NCBI GenBank assembly: GCA_016717595.1 | Contig: JADKFE010000029.1 | Coordinates: 20,967 to 84,966, forward strand | From: Deltaproteobacteria bacterium | Lineage (GTDB): Bacteria; Myxococcota_A; UBA796; CAJQPC01 | DNA: 64,000 nt | Direction of reading: 5' to 3' | Shown here: positions 29,070 through 39,600 of the stretch, piece after piece | Layout of the letters: each line of letters starts with the position of its first letter | Numbering within the stretch: the first letter of the stretch is position 1 | Translations under genes and position numbers: made by a program | The notes under the pieces: generated by a model | Database searches by the model: none | Seen by the model: the letters and a program-made list of their open reading frames with translations, nothing else | What the model was told of the DNA's origin: nothing

Positions 29070-31049
29070 ATGCGCGCCCTCCTCCTGATGACCACGACGC
29101 TCTCGCTCACCCTCCTGATCGCCTGCGGCGACAAAGAGCCCGCCGATCCCACGGACGACAGCGCGGACGACAGCGCGGACGACAGCGCGGACGACAGCGC
29201 CGAGGACAGCGCCGAGGACAGCGCCCCCGTAGACGCCGACGGCGACGGCGCCTTCGCCTCCGTAGACTGTGACGACGACGACCCGGCCGTACATCCAGAC
29301 GCCCAAGAGCTCTGCGATGGCGTAGACAACAACTGTGATGGGTTCACCGACGGCGAGGACGCCCAAGGCGCGCCGACCTGGTTCCCCGACGCCGACGGCG
29401 ACGGCCAAGGTGTCGCCGAGGGCGCGGTGACGGCCTGTGAGGCGCCTCCTGGGACCGCCCCCGTCGATGGCGACTGCGCGCCCGATGACGCGGCGGTGTA
29501 CTCAGGCGCCCCAGAGATCTGCGGGGATGGCGTGTTGCAGGGCTGCCCGGATGACGAGGCCAGCGCGCGGGCGCTGTGTGAGGTGGACAGCCTCTGGGAC
29601 GCCAGCCTTCGTATCTTCTATGACCATGGTGGGAGCTACGGCACCCTCGCCAACGTCGGCGATCTGGACGGCGACGGGCGCGCGGACCTCGCCCACGCGG
29701 AACCTACGCTGGACTTTGTCGCCAGTAAGGCGGGCGGCGTGGCGATCTTCCTCTCCAGCGGCGCCCTCGCCGCCGGGCGCGGTGTGGATCTCACCGTCGC
29801 CGACGCCGACATCATGATCGTCGGCTCCTCCGCGGGGATGCAGGCCGGGGTGCACGCGGCCGCCGCGGGTGATCTGGACGGTGATGGCCTCGGTGACCTG
29901 CTCGTCGGGTCTGACCCAGTTTCAAGAAGCGCAGAAACCGACACAATCTATGTGTTGCTCTCCTCTGGAGCGCTCGCCCGCGGCGCTGCGACAAGGATCA
30001 GCGTCGACGACGCGGACCTTCACCTCTCTGGCGTCGCTGCGCAGAAGCGGTTTAACCGGAGCGCTCAAGGGCTCGGCGACGTAGACGGTGACGGCCTCGG
30101 CGACCTGATGCTCGGCGCGGACCACACCAGCGGGGGAGCCGGCTCGGTCTACCTCTACCTCTCCTCTGGCGCCTTGTCCGGGGGCCTCACGGAGCTGAGC
30201 GAGCTAGACGCGGACCTCACCCTCACCGGAGAGACCGGGGGGGTCTACGCCGGGGAGCACATTGAGGCCGTGGGCGACATCGACGGTGACGGCCTCGGCG
30301 ACGTGCTCGTGGGCGCGTTGGGGACGGCGGCCGACCGGTGGATGGCGACGGCCTACCTCTTGCTCTCCAGCGGCGCGCTCACCGCGCGGGGCGAGGCGGG
30401 CACCCTCGCCACCGCCGACCTGACCGTACAGGGTGCCCAGCCCATGGTCGAGGAATACTGGGACGGATGGGTCGAGGCCCACCCACCGGGCGCACGTCTG
30501 GGCGACATCGACGGCGACGGGCGAGACGATCTGCTCATCCACTCCTGGCATCAGAACTTCGCCGACGAGTTCAGCGGCGACCGCGCGTCGATCTTCCTCA
30601 CGACGGGCTCGATCAACAGCCCTCGGGGTGAGCTCACCACAGACGACGCCGAGTGGATCATCGCCGAGAGCAGCCCGGGCTCGATGACCACTGAGCTGCG
30701 CTCCTTGGGGGATCTCGACGGTGACGGCGGCCCGGAGATCGCGCTTGTCGCCCGCCAGCACACAGGCACGATGCGGTTTCAGGGAGCGCTCTTTGTCTAT
30801 CGCTCTTCAGGCGCGCTGGGCACGACGGGGCGGATAGAGCTGAACGACTATGATGACGTGATCCTGGGCGAGCACGAGGGCGCGACGTTCGGCCTTCATC
30901 TCAGCCCCATGGGCGACCTGAACGGCGACGGTGTGTCGGACTTCGCCGTCTCTAGCCCACGCGCCATGCTCGCCACGGGCGAACAGGGGATGGGCTATGT
31001 GGTGGACGGCGCGGCGCTGCTGCGTTTTTGGTCGGGTGAGAGCTTCTGA
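29070..31049 (+). CDS. FG-GAP repeat lipoprotein with MopE-like Cys motif
   Basis: 659 residues from ATG 29070. The signal MRALLLMTTTLSLTLLIAC ends in a lipobox, followed by an acidic spacer of DDSA/EDSA units. Residues about 60-150 carry CDDDDPAVHPDAQELCDGVD and NNCDGFTDGED, the MopE-type putative metal-binding repeat common in myxobacterial surface proteins. From residue about 195 to the end are at least six FG-GAP units of integrin alpha type (NVGDLDGDGRADLAHAE, AAGDLDGDGLGDLLVGSD, GLGDVDGDGLGDLMLGAD, AVGDIDGDGLGDVLVGAL, RLGDIDGDGRDDLLIHSW, SLGDLDGDGGPEIALVAR), each with a DxDGDG calcium loop, forming a beta-propeller. It is an outer-surface protein, probably adhesive or ligand-binding. 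The substrate is unknown. Confidence 0.82.
   Translation: MRALLLMTTTLSLTLLIACGDKEPADPTDDSADDSADDSADDSAEDSAEDSAPVDADGDGAFASVDCDDDDPAVHPDAQELCDGVDNNCDGFTDGEDAQGAPTWFPDADGDGQGVAEGAVTACEAPPGTAPVDGDCAPDDAAVYSGAPEICGDGVLQGCPDDEASARALCEVDSLWDASLRIFYDHGGSYGTLANVGDLDGDGRADLAHAEPTLDFVASKAGGVAIFLSSGALAAGRGVDLTVADADIMIVGSSAGMQAGVHAAAAGDLDGDGLGDLLVGSDPVSRSAETDTIYVLLSSGALARGAATRISVDDADLHLSGVAAQKRFNRSAQGLGDVDGDGLGDLMLGADHTSGGAGSVYLYLSSGALSGGLTELSELDADLTLTGETGGVYAGEHIEAVGDIDGDGLGDVLVGALGTAADRWMATAYLLLSSGALTARGEAGTLATADLTVQGAQPMVEEYWDGWVEAHPPGARLGDIDGDGRDDLLIHSWHQNFADEFSGDRASIFLTTGSINSPRGELTTDDAEWIIAESSPGSMTTELRSLGDLDGDGGPEIALVARQHTGTMRFQGALFVYRSSGALGTTGRIELNDYDDVILGEHEGATFGLHLSPMGDLNGDGVSDFAVSSPRAMLATGEQGMGYVVDGAALLRFWSGESF
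29154..29226 (+). repeat. 12-bp tandem repeat encoding DDSA/EDSA spacer
   Basis: Six head-to-tail copies of a 12-bp unit (GACGACAGCGCG, last two as GAGGACAGCGCC) directly after the lipobox region of the FG-GAP lipoprotein. Each unit encodes Asp/Glu-Asp-Ser-Ala, so copy-number change keeps frame and only alters spacer length between the lipid anchor and the folded domain. Confidence 0.85.
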
Positions 31050-31061
31050 TGGGGCGGAGGC

Positions 31062-32414
31062 TCAGCGGCGGGCGCGCCGCCGACCCAACACAAAGGTGAG
31101 GGCGGCGAGGCCCAGAGCACCGCTCACGGGGACTGTGCTCGTCCCGCAGCTCATCTTGGGCTCGTCTCCGCGGTCGACCTCGGCGGGATCCCCCTCGCCG
31201 TCGTCTACCTCGTCATCATCGTCGTCGTCTGGGGTGTCGTCGCAAGAGCCCGGGTCGTCCACCCAGCCGTCGATGCAGCGCGGGAAACGGTCCTCAAGGG
31301 CCTCATCGTAGAGCACATACCGCACCTGCTCCTGGTCGCGGATGTTGGACCCGTACAGCACGAGGTCTTGGTCAACGGCGCCGGGGCCATAACGCAGGTG
31401 CAGCCGGGTGAAGGTGGCGCCGCCCCAGTCCCCAACCCAGCCCAGCTCCTCGATCACCTCGGTGTCCAAGGGCTCACCAGAGCAGGGGTCACACGAGCCG
31501 GGATCCCAGGCGTACTCCAGCACCCACGACGCGCGGTCGCGGCCGACGTCGTCTAGGGCCTTCACAAAACGACCGTCATAAAACGCGCCGAAGCTCTCAA
31601 ACGCGGCCTCATCAAAGAGGCACTCGTCCTCCACCTCGGCCTGGGGGTAGTTGCTGATGTGGGTCTGGCCCTCGTCACCCATCACGAACAGGATGAGGTC
31701 TTGTTCGTCTTCAGCGTTCGCCGTGCCCAGACGCACGGGCAGGCTGAACACGGGGTCGGAGTAGCGGAGCTGCAAGGGCGACAGGAACGTGGCCTCTTCA
31801 GGCAGCGCCGTGAGGCTGACCTTGGCGGCGAAGAAGTACGCCCCGGCGTCGATGTACTCCTGCAGGAGCTCCCCGGCCGTCTCACTCACCGCGTAGCCGT
31901 TTGTGTCCAGCCAGGTGAGCAGGGCCGCGGACTCCGTGGCCGAGAGGATCACGATGTCGTACTCCCCTTCAGAGAAGCTCGCCTCGACGGTGACGCCCTC
32001 GGCCTCTCCGCCGCCATCGCCGCCGCCGCTGTCTTGGGCGACGGCGCCGGTGTCAGACCAGTCGTTCGCGAAGTCGTCGCAGGTGTAGGAGACGAGGCGC
32101 GGCGAGGAGTACGCGTCGAGGCGGGTGAAGAGCTCGGGGGCCACCACCCGCACATCTTCAGCGCTGAGCACCTCGGGCACGGGCACGACCAAGGCGAAGT
32201 CGGTGACGTCGCCGACGAGGTCGTTCGCCAAGGTGAGCGTCGTGGAGTCCTCTTGGCGGGTGACGATGATCTTGGACGCGCGGTTAAACAGCGCCGCGTC
32301 GGGGCCGCCGACGTAGGTTCCGCAGAAGGCGCTGGCGTCCTTCGGCGCGAGGGCGGCGGACAACACGCCGAGGGTGAGCGTGATGGAGGCGGCGAGGGGG
32401 AGAGAGCGGGCCAT
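31062..32414 (-). CDS. DUF2330 protein with MYXO-CTERM-like tail
   Basis: 450 residues from ATG 32412-32414, five bases after GGAG. The signal peptide is SLPLAASITLTLGVLSAAL. The mature protein starts FCGTYVGGPDAALFNRASKI and has VTDFALVVPVPEVLSAEDV, the DUF2330 (PF10092) signature. After a variable Cys-containing region (CDPCSGEPLD, CIDGWVDDPGSCDD) and an Asp-rich linker it ends with SCGTSTVPVSGALGLAALTF and a RRRARR cluster, a MYXO-CTERM-like sorting signal; the Cys before the hydrophobic stretch would be the lipidation or processing site. It is surface anchored and its function is unknown. It converges on the FG-GAP lipoprotein gene with a 12-base gap; the pair may be co-located at the surface. 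Confidence 0.82.
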   Translation of the reverse strand: MARSLPLAASITLTLGVLSAALAPKDASAFCGTYVGGPDAALFNRASKIIVTRQEDSTTLTLANDLVGDVTDFALVVPVPEVLSAEDVRVVAPELFTRLDAYSSPRLVSYTCDDFANDWSDTGAVAQDSGGGDGGGEAEGVTVEASFSEGEYDIVILSATESAALLTWLDTNGYAVSETAGELLQEYIDAGAYFFAAKVSLTALPEEATFLSPLQLRYSDPVFSLPVRLGTANAEDEQDLILFVMGDEGQTHISNYPQAEVEDECLFDEAAFESFGAFYDGRFVKALDDVGRDRASWVLEYAWDPGSCDPCSGEPLDTEVIEELGWVGDWGGATFTRLHLRYGPGAVDQDLVLYGSNIRDQEQVRYVLYDEALEDRFPRCIDGWVDDPGSCDDTPDDDDDDEVDDGEGDPAEVDRGDEPKMSCGTSTVPVSGALGLAALTFVLGRRRARR

Positions 32415-32733
32415 GGGCACTCCAGAAGGATCGGGCTCACCGTAGCACGGCCCCAGGCGCCTTGTGCTGGTAGGTGCGCGTTGGCGCCTACGACGCCGCC
32501 TCTCGCCGCGATGAAGCGCGCCAAAGTCTGTGCCGAATCATCTCTTGGGCTGCGCCGCCCTCGGCGCCACGCGCCCGACGCTCCGCCAAGCGGCCTCCCT
32601 CCCCGCCTATCCCCAGACGAGACCCCGCTCGAAATGACCGCGCCAGGGCGCCGCTGGCCCGCCCAAGCCCTCGAGAGTTGTTGTGTCTATCGGATCTTAG
32701 ACTTCACGGTACACTTGGGCCTCGGAGGTCTCC
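32415..32733. other. Divergent intergenic region before the giant DUF4157 gene
   Basis: 319 bases between the starts of the DUF2330 gene (minus) and the DUF4157 gene (plus). I see no convincing gene. The right end is less GC-rich (32677-32715), with TACACT at about 32710 as a possible -10 element and no clear -35, and GGAGGT seven bases before ATG 32734 as ribosome-binding site. It should hold the promoters of both genes. Confidence 0.5.
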
Positions 32734-33672
32734 ATGTCCCGTCGTCCTGACCTGCGCCGCGAGTCGGCGCCCGCTCATGTGATCACCACGGAGCCCCAGC
32801 GGCAGGCCAGCGGTCCGTCTACGACGCCTTCAGCCCTCGTCGATGGGCCCGGGGCCTGGGTGGGCGAGCTGCACGAGCGGGTGGGCAACCTCGCCCTGGG
32901 CCACGCGCTGATGAGCCCCGAGGAGGACGCGGGGTACTCCCAGCAGCTCACCGCCGCCTTGGCCGACGCCCCGATGCTCTCACGCGCCCTGCGCTCCAAC
33001 CGGCACAATCAGGCCGCCCTGCGCCGGGGTGCGCTGCCGCAGGATTTTCAGCTCCCGTCTGGCCAAGGTCGGCCCCTGCCCGAGCCCGTACAAGAGCGGG
33101 TCTCCGCCGCCTTGGGCCGCGACGTCTCCAAGATGCGGGTTCACGACGACCCCGCCGCCGCCCGAGCCGCCGACACGATCAACGCCGAGGCCTTCGCCGA
33201 GAAGAACCACGTCTTCTTTGGCGCCGGGATGCTCAACTTCAACTCCGTCGAGGGCATGGCGCGGCTGCTGCACGAGGCCACCCACGTCGGCCAGTGGGAG
33301 GAGGGCGCCCTCGCCGGAAAACAGGGCGTCTCCAGCCCCTCCGACCCCACCGAACAAGAGGCCACCGCCAGCGAGGCCTTGGCTTCAGAGGCCTTGGAGG
33401 GCGCCGCCGCCGACCCGATGCTCGCCGAGTCGAGCCCCTCGCCCCCGCCGCCGCCGCCCGGCGCCGCCGTCTCCCAGAGCCCCAGCGCCTTGGCCGCCCA
33501 GCTCGCCGAGTCCGTGGGCGGGCTGCCGGGGGAGATCGCCGCCCGGCTGGTGGAGCGCCTCACCGCCCGGCTGCCCGAGGCCGACCCCGTCGTTGAGGCC
33601 GGAGACGCCCAGGCCCTCGCCGCGCCCACGGCCGCCTTGGTGCCAAGCCTTGGCTCCGGCGCCACCTGTTAA
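32734..33672 (+). CDS. DUF4157 (eCIS-core-type) domain: N-terminal part of giant protein
   Basis: 312 residues to a stop at 33672, behind GGAGGT and ATG 32734. Residues about 113-188 are a DUF4157 domain: GRPLPEPVQERVSAALGRDV, KMRVHDDPAAARAADTINAE, HVFFGAGMLNF and RLLHEATHVGQW, in which HEATH (180-184) is the HExxH zinc-like motif. In other bacteria DUF4157 sits at the N-terminus of proteins linked to extracellular contractile injection systems and of polymorphic toxins (family knowledge). The rest is an Ala/Pro-rich linker. Near 33655 reading must move by one frame to continue into the 7-kb frame downstream. The stop at 33672 is therefore probably artefactual and the domain is the head of one very large protein. 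No signal peptide is seen. Confidence 0.82.
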   Translation: MSRRPDLRRESAPAHVITTEPQRQASGPSTTPSALVDGPGAWVGELHERVGNLALGHALMSPEEDAGYSQQLTAALADAPMLSRALRSNRHNQAALRRGALPQDFQLPSGQGRPLPEPVQERVSAALGRDVSKMRVHDDPAAARAADTINAEAFAEKNHVFFGAGMLNFNSVEGMARLLHEATHVGQWEEGALAGKQGVSSPSDPTEQEATASEALASEALEGAAADPMLAESSPSPPPPPPGAAVSQSPSALAAQLAESVGGLPGEIAARLVERLTARLPEADPVVEAGDAQALAAPTAALVPSLGSGATC

Positions 33673-36600
33673 CGTCACAACGCCTTCGTTGCCTTCGTCG
33701 AGCCTGCCCACCACGGCGTCCAGCGTCGAGGAGGCCTTCGCGCTGGTCAACCAGAGCTTCAACGCCGCCTTAGACGCCGAGGCCAACGACCGCGCCGCCC
33801 AGCGCGCCGCCGTCACCCCGCCCGCGCCCATCGCCGCCGCCGGGCTCGGCCAGATCGTCGACACCCAGGCCAGCGCTGAAGGCCAGCTCATCACCCAGCG
33901 CGCTGAAGCCGCCCAGGTCGGGCTCACTGAAGAGGGGCAGACCCCAGAGGCCACGGCCCAGCCCGCCGCCGCCCCCGCCGAGGCCCCCGCGGCGCCGCCG
34001 ATCTCCGCCCGCCTCTCCCGCCGTGAGGCCGATGAAGAGGGCCCCGCCCCGCCCACCACGGACGCCGCCCCCGCCGTCGAGGTCACCCCCGCCGAGGGGA
34101 GCGCCCAGGCCCAGAGCCCCGTGGTCACCGAGACCAGCCCCTCAAGCCCCACCGCCCCGTCTACGACCACGTCCCAGGCCGTCGTGCCCCCCGCCGTCAC
34201 CCCCGCCCAGACCGAGGCCCCGGCCCTGGACCTCCCCGCCGAGGCGGCCAGCGCCAGCGGCGGCGACGGCGAGCTGACCAGCCTTGAGTTCGACAAAGCC
34301 AACGCCGACCGCGAGCGGGAGCTGGCCCAGTCCGACCTTCAGCGCCTCGAGGCCCGGCAAAAAGAGGCCGAGGCCCGGGCCAAGGCCGAGGGCCACCCCG
34401 AAGATCTGCACAACGCGCCGACCCCCCATGAGCTGCAGAGCGCCAAAGACCGCGTCGCCCGGGCTGAAGAGGACGCCAAAGAGGCCGAGACCGCCCTGCA
34501 GTCGGCCCAGAACGCCGCCTCGGCCCCCAGCGGCGGCGGGGGAGAGGGCGGCGGCGGTGGTGGCGGTGGCGCCAACCCCGAGGCCCTCGCCGCCGAGGCC
34601 CAAGCCCAGGCTGAAGCCGCCGCCGCCGAACAAGCCGCCGCCCTGGGCGCCGAGACCACCGCCGACCAGGCCGCCCTGACGGCCCAGGCCCAGGCCGCCC
34701 GGGCCCAGGTGCTCGCCCAGGCCCAGCTCCTCGCCGAGCAGGTGCGCGCCGCCGCCACCACCCAAGCCACCGCCGTTCGCGACGCCGGGGCCCAGGCCGC
34801 CGACGCCGCCCGCGCCCAGGCCCAGGCCGAGGCCGAGTCCGCCCGCGCCGCCGCTGAAGCCGCCGCCAGCCAAGCCTCCAACGCCTCGGGCCCCTTCGAC
34901 GGCCCCGAAGAGGAGTCCCAGGCCCAAGCCGCCGCCGAGGCCGAGGCCGCGTCGATCCGCGCTGAGGGGGAGGCCAAAGCTGAAGAGCTGATCGCCGCCG
35001 GAGAGGCCAAGGCCGAGCAGCTCATCACCGCCGCCGAGGCCCAGGCCCAGCAGCTCATCGCCCAAGGAGAGCTCGCCGCCGCCCAGCTCATCGCCGCCGC
35101 CGACGCCGGGGCCGAGGCCGTCGCCGCCCAGGCCGCGCTGTTGACCCAGCAGCTCCAGGTGAACGCCGCCGCCCACACCGCCCAGCTCAACGCCGAGCGG
35201 GACGCGGCCATCGTCGCCACGGAGACTCTGCTCGCCGAGGTGGAGGCCGCCGCTCCGCCAGTCGTTGAGCCGGTCAACAATCCTGTTGTTGTCAACTCCA
35301 CCCCCGCGGAGACGCCGCTTGGCCCTGATGAGCGCGGCGTCAAGCTCGTGAGCGCCCCCAGCTCCAGCGGCCCCACCTACCCCGCGCCCCCAGGCCCCGC
35401 CGCGCCGGGTGAGGTGGTGGAGCCCAGCGTCGCCGCGCCTTACCCCCGCGCCGCGCCCCAGACCAGCCCGCTCTTGGACCACCTCCGCGGCGTGACCGAC
35501 TCCACGCTCGTGGACGGCCCCGAGGCCCAAGCCGCCACGGCGGAGGCCCTCGGCGTGTCCGTTGAGGCCCTCACCGTGCTGCAGTCCAACCCCAGCGCCT
35601 TGACCTGGAGCGATCTGACCGCCGCCGGGCTCAGCGACGCCGACCGCGCCGCCCTGCAGACCGCCGCCGCCGTCGATCTCGCCAGCGGCCTCGACCCCGA
35701 CCAGCCCGCGAACCTCTTCTTGAGCTGGTTCGACTGGGAGATCGCCACCCAGGCCGACTTCCGCGCCACCCAGCCCCACCTCGACAACTCCATCCACCTC
35801 GACAACGCCGGCATGGACGAGGTCGCCGCGCTGATGGGCGTCGCCGAGTTCCAGCGCCTCGTGCTGTCTACCCACGGCCTGCCCGGCGGCCAGCTCATGA
35901 AGCCTGAAGACGGCCCCGGCCACGAGGTCTACGACGCCCGGGTGATGGCGGACCTCGCCGAGCAGTCCGGCGTAGACTCCGTGCTCTTGGCCCACTGTTA
36001 CGGGGCGCTGGGCGCCGATGGAGTCAACACCCTTGATGTAGACTACCGCGCCGCCTCAGGCTCCTCCATCGCCGAGTTCGCCGCCCGGGGCATGGACGTC
36101 TCGGCCTATGAGGGGGAGGTGAGCTCGACGACGGCCACGACGATGGTGGGCCTGTGGTCGGAGCTGCTCGCCGCCGGGGTGCCTGACGACGCCGCCCTGC
36201 AGCTCGCCGGGGCCTACGCCAACGCCAACGGCGACGAGAACCTCAACAGCATCGACTGGCAGCACTACGCCCCCCACGCCCGCGCCGAGCTGGGCCCCGA
36301 GAACGACCCCCAAGCCTGGGCCAACGAGAACGGCTTCGTCGAGACCCAGGTGAACGGCGAGCGCAGCACCCCCGCCCACATGCTGCCCCTGCTCGCCGAG
36401 TATGGCCACCTGCTCATGGCCACGCCTACGGTCACCAACGCGCCGATGGCGTTCACCGGCAACGAGGCCGCGGGCCAGGCCGACCTCTTCGCCCGCATGA
36501 CGATCAACGATCTGGTCTACGGCGGCCTCTACCCCAGCGCCGGAGACAGCGGCCAAGACGCGCAGATGGTCGTGCGGCTCTTGGAGGACGCCTGGACCGG

Positions 36601-39600
36601 CGCGCCCCTCGTTCAAGACGGCCAGCTCCCGTCTTGGGCCACCTTGGGCCCCCGGCTGTACTTCGCCTTGGAGGGTCAGGTCTCGGCGATTGAGCAGATG
36701 AGCCCCGATCAGCGCGCCCAGAACGCCGCGGCCTTGGAGAACCTCCAGCTCATGCGGGACGCGGTCTGGATTCAGCTCGCCGCTGAAGGCCAAGGCGTCA
36801 CCGATGAGCACGGCCAGATGGCCTTCTTGCCGCCCACCGACCTCACCGTAGACCCGTCAAGCCCCTCCACGGCCACCAACGCCACAGGCAACACAACCGT
36901 TGTCAACGGCGTGACCGTGGCCGACCCCACCCGGATCATCGCCCCCGACGTCAGCGTCGATCCCCTCGCGCCCACCCAAGGGCTCTTGTTCAGCGAGGCG
37001 ATCAGCGACGGCACCACGCCCGTGCCGCCCCAGGCCGCGGCGCTGTACACCGACCTGCTCACCGGAAACCCCGACACCATCCGGGCGGCCTTGGACGGCG
37101 CGCTCACCTTGCCCCCGGATCAGCTCGCGATCCTCTCCACCTACCTCCCGGCGATGGTGCAAGACCTGCCCCCCGAGGCCATGCAGGTGGTCGGCTTGAC
37201 CTTGTGGGAGGCCGGCGCGGAGATCGACGCCGCCAAACGCAGCGGGGCGGAGCTGGACGCGGCCATCGTCGAGCAGAACTCGATCTTGGGCCAAGGCTGG
37301 GCTGAGGCCACGGCGATGAACGGCCTCAACCCCTTCGGCGCCGAGATTCACACGACCTTGGCCATCGACGGTGAGGACTGGGCGGCCCACGCCGCCGAGG
37401 TGCAGGCCACCTTCGGCGTCTCGTTTGAGGGGAGCTGGGACGACAACCAGGTGGCCTGGGGGCACTACCTCGCCCAGAACCCCGGCCTGTGGACCGACAT
37501 GGGCATGCCCTCGACGATGTGGACCTTTGAGGGGGATCTCGCGCGCTACAGCGGCACCACGGTGATGGCCTTCGCCGGGACCGACGGCATCCGTGTGTAC
37601 CGAAACGGGCGCACCGACCTCCCGAGCGTCACCAACCAAGAGATGGCCCTGGGCAGCAGCCTGACCTTCTTCGGCCCGGGTGCGCTGCCCGACCAAGGCT
37701 CGGCCCTGTTCAAGGCGGGCACCCTCGACCAGCTTGAGGCCTTGGGCTTCACGAACGCCTACGTCACCGAGCGCCCCGACGGCACCTTCGCCCTGGTGCC
37801 TTACGAGCGCAACGCCGAGGGTGACCCCGCCGTGCGAGAGGGCGCCCTGCTCATCCTCGACGCCCAAGGAAACGTCGTCACCGACCACGACGTAGACATG
37901 GCGGAGGCCGCCGCCCTGACCGAGGCCGCCGGGGTAAACCTGGAGACCCGCGAGGCCGCCGCCGCCGCCGAGCCCGAGGCTGACGAGGCCGCGCTCAACC
38001 AGATCGAGTCCGGCTGGCAGGGCGGCGCGAGCTTCGTGAACGGCGGTGTTGAGCTAGAGGCCAGCCAAGGCCACACCCAGACCAGCCTCTCAGTCAACAA
38101 CGGCGTTGAGTTCTCGGGGCTCGTGCCCTTGAGCAGCTTCCGCGACACGGCCCTCGTCGCCGGGCCCCGCATCTCGTACCAGAACGGCACGCTCCAGGCC
38201 GGCGGGCAGCTCGGCGTGAGCACCAAGATCGGCGACCAAGAGCTCCTCGCCTTGGCCTACGCCTCGATGAGCTTCGGCCAAGGCGGCGAGATCACCGGGG
38301 TGAACGCCGGAGGATCCGCCCAGTACGGCGGCTACAACGCCTCGTTGGCGGTGAGCTTCCAAGACGCCGACTTCGCGTCCTATGTGGCCCCCGACGCCAA
38401 CGGCAACCCGGGGATGATCTTCTACGGCAGCACTTCAGGGCAGTCCTTGGGCGGCGGCGGCGCTGTGCCCGTGGGCCCCTTCGTCGTCGGCGCCGACGGC
38501 AGCCTCAGCCGCAGCCTCACCGTGCAGGCCTTCACCAGCGTGCAGAACCTCCCCGGCCTCGACCCCACCCTCGCCGAGACCGACCCCCGCGCCTTCCGCG
38601 ACGCCGTCGCCGCCGAGATGGCCGGTCGCACCGAGGGCATCGAGACCGTGAGTGACCTCGATCCCGACACCATCCTCGGCTGGGCCCCCGGCGACGGCAT
38701 CATCATCGAGCAGACCAGCGGCGCGGGCGGCGGCGGCACCTTCGGCACCTTGGCCGTGAACGTCACCGCCGGGGCTGAAGAGGAGCGCACGGAGCAGGTC
38801 ACCGTGGCCCGCGGCGACGGCAACGCCGTGACCATCACCGTCACCAGCCTCGACGCCGACACCTTCCGCGCCGGGCTCAACGCCGGGCCCTTCGGCATCT
38901 CAGGACGTGACACAGACGAGACCGCGTCTTCAGTCACCTTCACCATCCCCGACATCACCACCACTGAAGGCCGCGCCGCCCTGGACATGTACTTAAACGC
39001 CCAGGCCTTGCCCGGCGCCTTGGACTACGCCGCGAGCACCGGGGTCATCCCCCAGAACGTCGATCTCACGAACCCCCAGGCCGTCGCGGCCTACGCCACC
39101 GAGGCCAACCGCGCCTACCTCGACGCGCAGTCGTCCCGCGAGACCCGCGGCGGCCCCGAGGTCAACGGCGCGACGTACTCCGAGCAGAGCTTCTCCCAGG
39201 CGTTCCAGCAGAGCACCAGCCTCAGCGCCTTGGGCTTCGCCTTGACCTCGTCGATGAACCGCGAGACCTGGACCGACCTCCTGTACAACGTCGATGGCGA
39301 CTGGCAGACGAACCTGCTCCTCGACCAACAAGAGCAGTGGATGTTCTCCCGCGACACCCACCTCTCCGGCGTCTCGGTGAACCCCGAGACGGGCCCGTTC
39401 ATGTCGATGTACCAGCAGCAGGACGCGAACTCCGCCTGGATCCGCGAGAACGGCCTCACCGACCTCATCGACCCCAACGACCCGATGAGCGCGCTCTTCG
39501 CCAGCGGCGCGTTTGACAACGCTTCTGTTGACGGCTCGCCGCGCATGACCTTGGCCCTGGGGCTCGAGGAGGACGACCTCCAGGCGATCAACACGGCCTT

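Noticed and set aside
34142..35995. Long minus-strand Gly/Leu-rich open frame opposite the coiled-coil region
   Set aside because: It mirrors the Ala/Glu codons of the giant gene; no start region, domain or ribosome site, and composition is that expected of the complement.
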